Origin: Sedimenticola sp. | Lineage (GTDB): Bacteria > Pseudomonadota > Gammaproteobacteria > Chromatiales > Chromatiaceae | Assembly: GCA_026994195.1 (NCBI GenBank) | Contig: JALWRH010000088.1 | Span: 62,001 to 126,000, forward strand | Length of the DNA stretch: 64,000 nt | Direction of reading: 5' to 3' | Shown here: positions 10,623 through 18,472 of the stretch, piece by piece | Numbering within the stretch: the stretch's first letter is position 1 | Layout of the letters: each line of letters opens with the position of its first letter | Translations under genes and position numbers: made by a program | The notes under the pieces: generated by a model | Told to the model about the DNA's origin: nothing | Seen by the model: the letters and a program-made list of their open reading frames with translations, nothing else | The model's database searches: none

Positions 10623-11222
10623 ATGCAGACGAAACGCCCCATTCCCCTGCTGCTGTTCCTGGGCCTGCTGCTCCTGGCAATCAGTGGTGTGGCGTTCTAC
10701 CTGAGCCAGAACGGCCACCAACTCCCCGGTGGCAGCGTAGCCTCAGTGAAGATTCTCTGGCTGGGAAGCGTCCTTTTCTATTGGTACTGGCTGCCTGGGG
10801 TGATGCTCCTGGACAGGAACCTGGGCGGGGACCGGCGCCTCCTGGCGCTATTCCTGGGCAACATGCTGGCCCGGGCCATCATCGAGCTAGGCATGATGTA
10901 CGCCTGGCACAACTGGCACCCCTGGTATGGCATCAGCCATGATCTGTTCACCGCCGGGCTCTGTTTTTTTCTTGCCTCCAGCAGCCTGCTTCCCCTGATC
11001 CGGCGCTATTTCCAGGTCATGGCGGTTCTATTTCTCGTGGAAACCGGATTCGCCTGGTACATGCTGCATCATGTCGTGGGCGCCGGCCCTGTCTACTTCG
11101 TACCCGCCGGGGAACAGCACCAGGCCATACTCCTGCTCACCGGCCTGGTGGTGGCCACGACCTGGGCCTGGCTGTGGCTGTGGGTCCGCCAGTGGCTGTC
11201 TCTCATATGGCAGACAGCCTAA
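10623..11222 (+). CDS. Unrecognised multi-spanning membrane protein
   Basis: I do not recognise this 199-residue protein. It is strongly hydrophobic, with five or six probable membrane helices: residues ~7-25, 38-58, 75-95, 100-125, 132-155 and 165-190. It is rich in Trp and Leu. It follows pmbA by 55 nt on the same strand and may be cotranscribed with it. Its TAA stop is also part of the CTAA target-site duplication of the adjacent miniature element, so the insertion left the protein intact. Confidence 0.7.
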   Translation: MQTKRPIPLLLFLGLLLLAISGVAFYLSQNGHQLPGGSVASVKILWLGSVLFYWYWLPGVMLLDRNLGGDRRLLALFLGNMLARAIIELGMMYAWHNWHPWYGISHDLFTAGLCFFLASSSLLPLIRRYFQVMAVLFLVETGFAWYMLHHVVGAGPVYFVPAGEQHQAILLLTGLVVATTWAWLWLWVRQWLSLIWQTA

Positions 11223-11466
11223 CCCGAACATTGCACCCGGTCGCTGGAAAAATATTCCAGCTTACTGTATTTCATGGATAATTTTGGAATATTAGCAATG
11301 TGCAAAATGTTACCAGGCATGGCTGAACGCGCCCTCGCACCGGTCTCGCCGTCCATCTGCGGTATTTGCTCAATCATCAATAGCTTGGGCTATTGATTCA
11401 ATTGCAAATCCGCATCTGAACGCCGATCCTGGCACGGTCATCGCGTTCCCAGGTGAAATATTCGGA
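11223..11466. mobile_element. 244-bp MITE-like element, copy 1, flanked by CTAA
   Basis: The ends are imperfect inverted repeats (left CCCGAACATTGCACC, right GGTGAAATATTCGGA). CTAA occurs immediately on both sides (11219-11222 and 11467-11470). The same 244 bp recurs in reverse orientation at 48673-48916, about 90% identical by eye. There is no long ORF and no transposase. A 4-bp YTAR target duplication and short terminal repeats suggest mobilisation by an IS5-type transposase encoded elsewhere (inference). Confidence 0.8.
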
Positions 11467-11470
11467 CTAA

Positions 11471-11566
11471 TCATCCACTACCAGAAAAATTGTCTGAGAC
11501 AAATTACCCTGACATCCCAGCGGTTCCTGTATATCAGCCGAAATGCGACGCCAGAAGTAGGCTGGA
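11471..11566. other. Short non-coding gap after the MITE
   Basis: These 96 bp separate the miniature element from the stop codon of the TetR gene. I see no gene, clear terminator or repeat here. Confidence 0.5.
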
Positions 11567-12169
11567 CTATTCCGGCCGGAGTGTGCCCAGGTAGGCCGCG
11601 ATCTGTGACCGGCAGGCAATCCACTGCTCGGCTGTCTGCTCGACCTTATACACGCCAATACAGCCTTCCAGCACCGCGACCATGAAGCGGGCGACAACAC
11701 GACTGTCGATGTTTTTGCGGATATACCCTTTGGTCTTGCCTTGTTCGAATACAGCCGCAAATCCATCGATCCAGTCTTCGAATATACTCACGATCCGCTT
11801 GCGGAAGCCTTCATCCTGACTGGCCATTTCCTGCGCCAGATTGTTCAGGGGGCATCCATGCTCTCGCATTTCTGGAGGAACGGTTTGCCCAAGATTATCC
11901 AGCATCCGGGGGAAATCCATCACCGGGTCTTCGATTTCCCCGAGCATACGCAGCCATACGGATTCAAGCAATGGCCGGATCTGCTCTTCCAGCACCGCAT
12001 AGCCCAGATCCACCTTGCTGTTGAAGTGATGATAGAAAGCTCCCTTCTTCAACCCGGACTTCCGTAATACCTCATCCACCCGCATGCCTTGAAAGCCATG
12101 AGCATGAATCTCTGCAAAAGCCGTTTTCAGAAGGCGTTCACGGGTCTGCTGGGGATTTCTGGTGGTCAT
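11567..12169 (-). CDS. TetR/AcrR family transcriptional repressor
   Basis: This is a 200-residue one-domain regulator. The N-terminal helix-turn-helix (about residues 8-55) contains TRERLLKTAF, then MRVDEVLRKSGLKKGAFYHHF, the typical recognition helix pattern. The remainder is the ligand-binding half, resembling TetR_C_11-type regulators. It starts behind an AGGAAA ribosome binding site. It is divergent from the RND efflux operon, and two identical palindromic sites lie between them, so it most likely represses that operon and itself until a small hydrophobic or electrophilic inducer is bound (inference). Confidence 0.92.
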   Translation of the reverse strand: MTTRNPQQTRERLLKTAFAEIHAHGFQGMRVDEVLRKSGLKKGAFYHHFNSKVDLGYAVLEEQIRPLLESVWLRMLGEIEDPVMDFPRMLDNLGQTVPPEMREHGCPLNNLAQEMASQDEGFRKRIVSIFEDWIDGFAAVFEQGKTKGYIRKNIDSRVVARFMVAVLEGCIGVYKVEQTAEQWIACRSQIAAYLGTLRPE

Positions 12170-12232
12170 TTTCCTATTTCCTGTTGTTGCCCATAAGGCA
12201 TGGGAACAAAACTTCCCTGTATAAAAGTATAG

Positions 12233-12251
12233 ACAAACCAGTTGGTCTGTT
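12233..12251. promoter_or_regulatory. TetR-type operator, site 1
   Basis: The imperfect palindrome acaAACCAgtTGGTctgtt lies in the divergent tetR/RND intergenic region. An identical 19-bp copy starts 34 bp downstream (centre to centre), about three helical turns away on the same face. The half-sites resemble the ACC-N4-GGT core of NemR-like boxes. Confidence 0.75.
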
Positions 12252-12266
12252 CTATTCTTTCTGCAA

Positions 12267-12285
12267 ACAAACCAGTTGGTCTGTT
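12267..12285. promoter_or_regulatory. TetR-type operator, site 2
   Basis: This is an exact second copy of the 19-bp palindrome at 12233-12251, about 43 bp upstream of the chosen RND start codon. It would occlude the leader or promoter of the efflux operon when the repressor is bound. Confidence 0.75.
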
Positions 12286-12327
12286 ATTTTGAATCCATCA
12301 TGCTTCCCGCAGAAGAGGCTGCAACCC

Positions 12328-14721
12328 ATGACCCAAGAAGCACTGAAATCCACCCGCGCCTGGCGGTCTTTCTGGTTCATCACCGCATATCCCAAAACCG
12401 TCATCACCCTGGGGCTGGCCCTGATCATCGCCTGTGCGTCCTTCATCCCGACCCTGATCAAGGACACACGTTCCGACGCCTTCCTGCCAGAGGACGAGCC
12501 AGCCCTGCTCTACCGTGACAAGGTCAAAGAAACCTTCGGCCTCACTGATCCCATGGTGGTAGCCGTGGTCAATGAGGGATCCCGAGGCGTGTTCACCCCT
12601 CATACCCTGAACCTAGTGGACTGGTTGACGAAGGAGATCGCCAAACTCGATGACATCGACCCGGACCGGATCACCAGCCTGGCCACAGAAAACAACATCA
12701 GCGGTTATGACCAGGGCATGCGGGTCGCCCCCTTCTGGGAAGATGCCCCCGCCACCCGGGAAGAAGCCGACAAGGTGCGCCAGGCAGTGATGGATTTCCC
12801 TCTATATGTGGGTAGCCTGGTGGCGCCCAGCGGCAAGGGCACCCTGATCGTTGTGGAGGTTCCTGATCAGGAGCAGGCGCAATCACTTTACCAGCAGCTG
12901 CTGGCCCTGGCGGAACGTGCCCCGCGGGTGGGCGAGGAAGAGATTCATGTAGCTGGCGAGGGGGCGGTGAGCGGCTATCTTGGCAGTTACATCGATGCCG
13001 ACGCCCAGCGCCTGAACCCGCTGGCGGCGCTGATCATCAGCACCGTGCTGTTCATTGCCTTCCGCACCCTGCGGGGCGTGATGTTGCCGAATTTTGTGGT
13101 TGCCGCCACGGTGGCTGCGTCCATCGGTCTGATGGCGGCCTTCGGCGTGCGCTTCTATGTCATCACCAACGGTTTGCTGCCGGTCCTCATTGGCATTGCC
13201 GTGGCGGATTCCTTCCACATCTTCAGCCAATACTACGAAGAACTGGCGCGCCACCCAGATAACAGCCCCCGGGAGATCGTAGTACGCACTATGGTGCATA
13301 TGTGGCGGCCCATTACTATGACCACCCTGACCACCATCGCTGGGTTCCTGGGGTTGTACCTGGCCTCGGTGATGCCGCCCATGAAGTACTTCGGTCTGTT
13401 TGCCATGATCGGAGTGGCCACGGCCTGGCTCTATTCGGTGACGGTACTGCCCGCCTGGCTGACCCTGCTGCATCTACGGCCCAGTCCCGCCTATCGTCCC
13501 GCAACCGGTGGCGCCTACCGCACGGATGCCTTCGGTCGCATGATGACTGCATTTGGCCGGATGGTGGTGCGACGGGCAGGTTGGGTGCTGGGGATGGCCA
13601 CCTTGATTGGTATCGCCGGCATCTATGGCACTTTGCATCTGGAATTGAATGAATCACGCATCCGTACGTTTCAGAAAGATGAACCCATCGTACGCGCCGA
13701 CAGCATCATCAACCGGCTGTTCGATGGCGTGCAATACCTCGATATCTTTATCGAGACATCCCAACCCGAGGATCTCTTTGATCCGGCCAATTTGAAACGC
13801 ATCGAGGCCCTGCAGGCCTACGTGGAAACACTTCCCCATGTAGGCGGCAGCACTTCGGTGGTGGATTACCTGAAGCAGATGAACCGCTCCCTGAACGAGG
13901 GCCGTCCCGAAGCCTATGCATTGCCTCAGGACAAGGATCTGGTGGCCCAGTATTTCCTGCTCTACTCGGCCAGCGGCGACCCGGAGGACTTCCAGAAGGA
14001 GGTGGATTACGACTATCGCCTGGCCAACGTCCGTGTCAGCCTGGATTCCGGCAAGTATTCCGACGAGAAGGCCGTCGTCGAGGCCGCCCAGCAATACATA
14101 GACCAGTCATTCAACGGCCCGGGTATCCACGCCACTCTGTCCGGGCGCGTGGATGTCGACTACCACTGGATCAAACGTCTTGGCGAAACCAACTGGGGCA
14201 GCGTTGGCATTGCCCTGCTAATGGTCTGGTTGATGGCGACATTGGCCTTCCGTTCCCTGGTGGGCGGCCTCATCACTGTGGTGCCGGTCATCCTTACGGT
14301 GCTGCTGGTCTATGCCGTTATGGCCTTTTCTGGCATCTGGTTGTCCATAAGCACCTCCATGTTCGCCGCCATTGCCATCGGCCTGGGGGTGGATTTCGCC
14401 GTACACACCATCGAGCGTCTGGAGATCCTGCTGCGCGATGAACAGCGCTCTCTGGACGAATCCATCGTTGCACTGTTTCCCACCACAGGCCGTGCCCTGT
14501 TATTCAACTTCCTGGCCCTGGCGCTGGGCTTTGGCGTACTGGCCACCAGCAAGGTAGTGGTGCTTCAGGAATTTGGCCGCATCGTCGCCCTGGCGGTTAG
14601 CGTGAGTTTTTTCGCCAGCCTCACCCTGCTGCCGGCCATCGCCAAAGTATTCCGTCCCGGTTTTCTGGGATTCAGAAATAACGAACAGCCTCTGGCTCTC
14701 GGTACAGAACTTCAAGATTGA
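12328..14721 (+). CDS. RND superfamily exporter with MMPL domains (HAE3-like)
   Basis: This inner-membrane transporter of about 797 residues has the two-fold RND layout: one N-terminal helix, a large periplasmic loop, a five- to six-helix bundle, then a repeat of the set. Helix-4-type motifs GIAVADSFHIF and GLGVDFAVHTIERLE carry the conserved Asp of the proton relay. Single-gene MMPL/HAE3 pumps move hydrophobic lipids or hopanoid-like molecules. The track frame extends upstream through the operators, so I chose the ATG at 12328 behind AGAAGAGG. LolA-like and outer-membrane partners follow in the operon. Confidence 0.9.
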   Translation: MTQEALKSTRAWRSFWFITAYPKTVITLGLALIIACASFIPTLIKDTRSDAFLPEDEPALLYRDKVKETFGLTDPMVVAVVNEGSRGVFTPHTLNLVDWLTKEIAKLDDIDPDRITSLATENNISGYDQGMRVAPFWEDAPATREEADKVRQAVMDFPLYVGSLVAPSGKGTLIVVEVPDQEQAQSLYQQLLALAERAPRVGEEEIHVAGEGAVSGYLGSYIDADAQRLNPLAALIISTVLFIAFRTLRGVMLPNFVVAATVAASIGLMAAFGVRFYVITNGLLPVLIGIAVADSFHIFSQYYEELARHPDNSPREIVVRTMVHMWRPITMTTLTTIAGFLGLYLASVMPPMKYFGLFAMIGVATAWLYSVTVLPAWLTLLHLRPSPAYRPATGGAYRTDAFGRMMTAFGRMVVRRAGWVLGMATLIGIAGIYGTLHLELNESRIRTFQKDEPIVRADSIINRLFDGVQYLDIFIETSQPEDLFDPANLKRIEALQAYVETLPHVGGSTSVVDYLKQMNRSLNEGRPEAYALPQDKDLVAQYFLLYSASGDPEDFQKEVDYDYRLANVRVSLDSGKYSDEKAVVEAAQQYIDQSFNGPGIHATLSGRVDVDYHWIKRLGETNWGSVGIALLMVWLMATLAFRSLVGGLITVVPVILTVLLVYAVMAFSGIWLSISTSMFAAIAIGLGVDFAVHTIERLEILLRDEQRSLDESIVALFPTTGRALLFNFLALALGFGVLATSKVVVLQEFGRIVALAVSVSFFASLTLLPAIAKVFRPGFLGFRNNEQPLALGTELQD

Positions 14722-14735
14722 CAGGAGATTCCCGT

Positions 14736-14807
14736 ATGCAACACACAGATGACAAACCTGCAGAACCCGCCATGAAACTGGCACGAAAAGGGGGGCTTCA
14801 GCCATGA
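14736..14807 (+). CDS. 23-residue mini-ORF coupling the RND and hydrolase genes
   Basis: An ATG at 14736, preceded by a good AGGAG site (~8 nt), opens a 23-codon frame (MQHTDDKPAEPAMKLARKGG...). It ends in TGA overlapping the next gene's ATG (ATGA at 14804-14807). It could be a translational-coupling leader, a tiny protein, or the stub of a lost gene. There is no recognisable homology. Its ribosome binding site is the only strong one before the hydrolase, which supports real translation. Confidence 0.45.
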   Translation: MQHTDDKPAEPAMKLARKGGLQP

Positions 14808-15769
14808 AAACTTTACTGGTGATCACCCTTCTGCTGTCCGGCATTCTGATCTTCTATGCCTATCTGTATTTTTCAGACCCGACGCCAGACAAGTTCGAAA
14901 TCGACAAAGAGCTGTTTCCCTATGAACCCCATTTTCTCAGTCTCCCCAACGGGGGACGCATGCATTACGTCGATGAAGGCCAGGGCCCCGTCCTGTTACT
15001 GCTGCACGGAAATCCCACCTGGTCGTTTCTGTACCGGCACATGGTGGCGGAGTTGTCCGGGCAGTTCCGGGTGATTGCCCCAGACTATCCCGGCTTTGGC
15101 CTGTCAACGGCAGGCAATGGGTATAAGTACACTCCGGCTGAACACGCCCGAGCCATCAGTTTGCTGATGACAACCCTCGATCTGCAGGAAGTCATCATCA
15201 TGGTCCAGGACTGGGGCGGCCCTATCGGTTTCAAAGCAGCGCTGGAGAACCCGGAGCGGGTGGCTGGCTTCATCATCGGCAACACCTGGGCCTGGCCGCT
15301 GGAGCGAAGGGGACAAAAAGGTTTCAGCATACTCATGGGCGGCTGGCCGGGGCAGTTTGGCGCCTGGTGCTGCAACATGGTGGTGCGTTTTTTCCTGTGG
15401 AAAGGCATAGCAGGGAAGCTGAACCAGCGTGAACTGGCCATGTATCTCGGGCCTTTCGCAAAACGGGAAAGCCGCTTACCCACCCACCTGTTTCCAGCAC
15501 AGCTACGCGGCGCCCAAGAGTTTCTGGCTGACATCCACCGACAGCTACCCTCCCTGGCAGACCGCCCCGTCCTGCTCACCTGGGGTCTTCAGGACTTCGC
15601 CTTCCAGGAACCCGAACGCACCCGCTTCGAAAAACTGTTCCCCCGCCATCAGACCCTGTTGCTGGAAAAGGCGGGTCATTTCATCCAGGAAGATGCGCCC
15701 ACGCAAATCAGCGCAGCCATCAGAGATTGGTACAAACACAATTTTCCCGGTTCACATGATACCCACTGA
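14804..15769 (+). CDS. Haloalkane-dehalogenase-like alpha/beta hydrolase, membrane-anchored
   Basis: This 321-residue alpha/beta hydrolase has an N-terminal hydrophobic anchor (residues 3-23). The signature HGNPTWS (68-74) places Asn70 as a halide-stabilising or oxyanion residue. Asp136 in VQDWGG is the nucleophile with Trp137 beside it, Asp264 is the likely acid and His292 the base. This layout matches haloalkane dehalogenases and near relatives. Natural substrates may be haloalkanes, epoxides or esters. Its place in an efflux/lipid operon hints at processing of a hydrophobic compound rather than degradation for growth (inference). Confidence 0.83.
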   Translation: MKTLLVITLLLSGILIFYAYLYFSDPTPDKFEIDKELFPYEPHFLSLPNGGRMHYVDEGQGPVLLLLHGNPTWSFLYRHMVAELSGQFRVIAPDYPGFGLSTAGNGYKYTPAEHARAISLLMTTLDLQEVIIMVQDWGGPIGFKAALENPERVAGFIIGNTWAWPLERRGQKGFSILMGGWPGQFGAWCCNMVVRFFLWKGIAGKLNQRELAMYLGPFAKRESRLPTHLFPAQLRGAQEFLADIHRQLPSLADRPVLLTWGLQDFAFQEPERTRFEKLFPRHQTLLLEKAGHFIQEDAPTQISAAIRDWYKHNFPGSHDTH

Positions 15770-15804
15770 CCCAGAATGGACCGGCCACGCATGAGGAGAG
15801 AAAC

Positions 15805-16329
15805 ATGACTGCATCACACTGCCACTGTCTGCATAGAGAAACGCCTTCCCACCCGGAAGAAAATCAAACAGATACCGATCATGCCAACGTACGCTTCCCC
15901 CCACCACTGATCCACTTGATCGCGGTTCTGGCCGCCGTCGGCCTGCGGAGACTGACGCCACTCAACCTGCCGGTTTCCTGGCTGCTCACGGGGTTCGGGG
16001 CAGGGGTCATGCTGTTGTCCCTGCTTCTTGCCGGATCGGCCTTCAGCCAGTTTGCGCGCAGCAACAATCCCGTACCGCCCAATCAACCTGTCAATGGCCT
16101 GATGACCCAGGGGCCATTTCGTTTCACGCGCAATCCCCTTTATCTCGCATTGGCCCTATTGCAACTGGGCATGGGTCTGATGACAGGTAATGGCTGGATA
16201 CTGGCAACCCTGCCCCCGGCACTGCTGACAGTGAGGTACTACGTCATTCGCCGGGAAGAGGCTTACCTGACCCGGCGTTTCGGCCTGGCTTACCAAGACT
16301 ACCAGAGCCGTGTACGGCGCTGGTTCTGA
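15805..16329 (+). CDS. ICMT/PEMT-like membrane methyltransferase
   Basis: This is a 174-residue integral membrane protein. After a His/Cys-rich, hydrophilic N-terminus (residues 1-35) come about four helices and the family core GPFRFTRNPLYLALALLQLG, then RREEAYLTRRFG--Y--Y---VRRW. These match isoprenylcysteine carboxyl methyltransferase/phospholipid methyltransferase-type enzymes, which use S-adenosylmethionine at the membrane. Bacterial members have varied or unknown substrates. GAGGAGAG precedes the ATG. It is the third main gene of the TetR-controlled operon. Confidence 0.85.
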   Translation: MTASHCHCLHRETPSHPEENQTDTDHANVRFPPPLIHLIAVLAAVGLRRLTPLNLPVSWLLTGFGAGVMLLSLLLAGSAFSQFARSNNPVPPNQPVNGLMTQGPFRFTRNPLYLALALLQLGMGLMTGNGWILATLPPALLTVRYYVIRREEAYLTRRFGLAYQDYQSRVRRWF

Positions 16330-16349
16330 CCGATAGGGAGAAAACGACA

Positions 16350-17144
16350 ATGACAAAAACTGTTCTGATATTGAGCATGCTGCTGACATCCCTTGGGACA
16401 GCAGCGGCAAATCTGCCGGATGGTGACGAGATTGCCCGGCGCATCAATGCCCGTGATGAAGGGCTGTCCGTAGCGCGGGATCTGACCATGCGCATGACCG
16501 ACCGGCGGGGCAAGTCCCGTACCCGGGAAACACGCGGCTTTCGCAAGTACTATGGCGAAGACAAGCGCACCGTCATCTTCTACCTGAGCCCCAAGAATGT
16601 TAAGGACACCGCTTTTCTCACCTGGGACTACGCCGACCCGGAGCGGGACGACGATCAATGGCTGTACCTGCCAGCCATGCGCAAGGTCCGGCGCATCTCC
16701 GCCTCGGATCGGGGAGACTATTTTCTTGGAACCGATCTCACCTATGAGGACATCAAGCTGGAAACCCGCGTCAGCATCCGCGACTATCATCGTAAAACCA
16801 AGGGTGAGGACGAAGTGGATGGGCACCCCTGCTACCTGCTGGAATCCACCCCGGTAGATGCAAAGACCGCCCGGGAACTGGGCTATGGGAAAGTGGAGCA
16901 GTGCGTGGACAAGGAGATCTGGATGACGCGCCGCGCCCGCTTCTGGGACACCAAGGGCAAACCACTGAAGACCGCCTATTTCCGGGATATCCGCAAGGTG
17001 CAGGGGATCTGGACCCAGCACCGCATCGAAGTCGAGAACCACAAGACCGGACACAAAACCCTGTTCCTGTTCAGCCATGTGGACTACCAGACCCTGGTTA
17101 GCGACAAGTGGTTTACCCGTGACGCCCTGAGACGGGGTCTGTGA
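16350..17144 (+). CDS. LolA-like outer-membrane lipoprotein-sorting protein
   Basis: This 264-residue exported protein has a signal peptide at residues 1-20. The body contains RDLTMRMTDRRGKSRTRE, KRTVIFYLSPKNVKDTAFLTWDY and DQWLYLPAMRKVRRIS. That pattern belongs to the LolA-like/DUF1329-type proteins that accompany MMPL pumps. The fold is a hydrophobic half-barrel likely to ferry lipid across the periplasm. A GGGAG site precedes the start, and the stop overlaps the next gene (TGATG). Confidence 0.87.
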   Translation: MTKTVLILSMLLTSLGTAAANLPDGDEIARRINARDEGLSVARDLTMRMTDRRGKSRTRETRGFRKYYGEDKRTVIFYLSPKNVKDTAFLTWDYADPERDDDQWLYLPAMRKVRRISASDRGDYFLGTDLTYEDIKLETRVSIRDYHRKTKGEDEVDGHPCYLLESTPVDAKTARELGYGKVEQCVDKEIWMTRRARFWDTKGKPLKTAYFRDIRKVQGIWTQHRIEVENHKTGHKTLFLFSHVDYQTLVSDKWFTRDALRRGL

Positions 17145-18472
17145 TGACACCTGCTTTTTCCTGCCTGCTGCTGTGCGGCCTGCTGTCCGCCCCGGCATTG
17201 GCCGATGAGGCCGATATCTCAAACTTTCTGAACGGCCACTGGGGTATCGGGAGCAATCAGGGCGGCACCCGGTTCTTCGAACTGACCTGGCAGCCAGAAG
17301 CCCGCTGGCGTTTTGATAATGGAGGGCGGCTTACCGGCATCACCCGGTTGCGCTGGCAAACCGTGGCCGGGATGCGGCCCACCGATATGGAGCGTGACAG
17401 CTACAGCACGGCAAGCAGACCCATCCTGACCAGCGACACCAGCGAGTTGGAACTGCGTGAGCTTTACTATGAACGCGGCATGGGCGACTGGTACCTCACC
17501 CTTGGCAAGCAACAGGTGGTCTGGGGCAAGACAGACGGCCTGAAGGTACTGGACGTGGTTGATCCACAGTCCTTCCGCAAGTTCATCCTGGAAGACTTTG
17601 ACCAGTCCCGCATTCCCTTGTGGACCCTCAACGCGGAATACGCCATCCCCGACTGGATGGGCGGAGACTGGACCCTGCAGCTGCTGTGGATTCCGGACCA
17701 GAGCTATCATGCCCTGCCCAAGCCCGGCGCAACCTTCGCATTCCACTCACCCCGACTGGTCCCACGGCCACCGCCAGGCGTTGGCGTACGCCTCAATGCC
17801 CCCAAGCGGCCAGACCGACTTATCCGGGATTCCGACATTGGCCTGCGTCTGAGCGGCTTTGTGGCTGGCTGGGACCTCAGTCTCAACTACCTCTACCAGT
17901 ATGACAACCGCCCGGCGCTGTATCAGCGGCCGGTTTCTGGCCCCCTGCCGATACTGGAGATCACGCCAAAATACCACCGTACCCATGTCATCGGCGGCTC
18001 CTTCAGCCGCGCTTTTGGTGACTGGGTGATAAGAGGAGAGATGGGCTATTTCAGCAATCATTACTTCCTCGACAGCACACCGGGCGCTGACCAGGGCTTG
18101 GCGCAAAGCGCCGAACTGAGCTACGTGCTGGGAATGGACTGGTCTGGCCTGGCGAACACCTTCATCAGCGCACAGCTGTTCCAGAGCTGGCTGCCGCATT
18201 ATCATGCAGGCATCACCCGACCCCGCCTCGACACCAGCCTGACGCTTCTGCTACGCCGGGCGTTCTGGAACGATACCCTGACCGCCGAACTGTTGTGGAT
18301 TGCCAACACCCGGGACGGAGACGGACTACTGCGGCCCAAGCTGCGCTATGAGTGGCGGGACAATCTGGAAACCTGGATCGGGATGGACCTGTTCTACGGC
18401 GACAGATCCGGTCTGTATGGACAGTTTGATGACAACGATCGTGTCACCATCAACGTCAGGTATGGTTTCTAG
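17144..18472 (+). CDS. DUF1302-like outer-membrane beta-barrel protein
   Basis: This protein of about 442 residues has a signal peptide ending near ALA-DE. Alternating aromatic beta-strands end in a C-terminal Phe (VTINVRYGF), as in outer-membrane barrels. The stretch LRELYYERGMGDWYLTLGKQ, then VVWGKTDGLKVLDVVDPQSFR, is typical of the DUF1302-type proteins found beside MMPL and DUF1329/LolA-like genes. A GTG three bases upstream (17141) is an alternative start. The gene converges with the RnfD/FG-GAP gene, and their 3' ends overlap by 17 nt. Confidence 0.85.
   Translation: MTPAFSCLLLCGLLSAPALADEADISNFLNGHWGIGSNQGGTRFFELTWQPEARWRFDNGGRLTGITRLRWQTVAGMRPTDMERDSYSTASRPILTSDTSELELRELYYERGMGDWYLTLGKQQVVWGKTDGLKVLDVVDPQSFRKFILEDFDQSRIPLWTLNAEYAIPDWMGGDWTLQLLWIPDQSYHALPKPGATFAFHSPRLVPRPPPGVGVRLNAPKRPDRLIRDSDIGLRLSGFVAGWDLSLNYLYQYDNRPALYQRPVSGPLPILEITPKYHRTHVIGGSFSRAFGDWVIRGEMGYFSNHYFLDSTPGADQGLAQSAELSYVLGMDWSGLANTFISAQLFQSWLPHYHAGITRPRLDTSLTLLLRRAFWNDTLTAELLWIANTRDGDGLLRPKLRYEWRDNLETWIGMDLFYGDRSGLYGQFDDNDRVTINVRYGF

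Noticed and set aside
12184-12327. Upstream extension of the RND transporter to 12184
   Set aside because: It would translate through both TetR operators and has no ribosome binding site; the ATG at 12328 is better placed.
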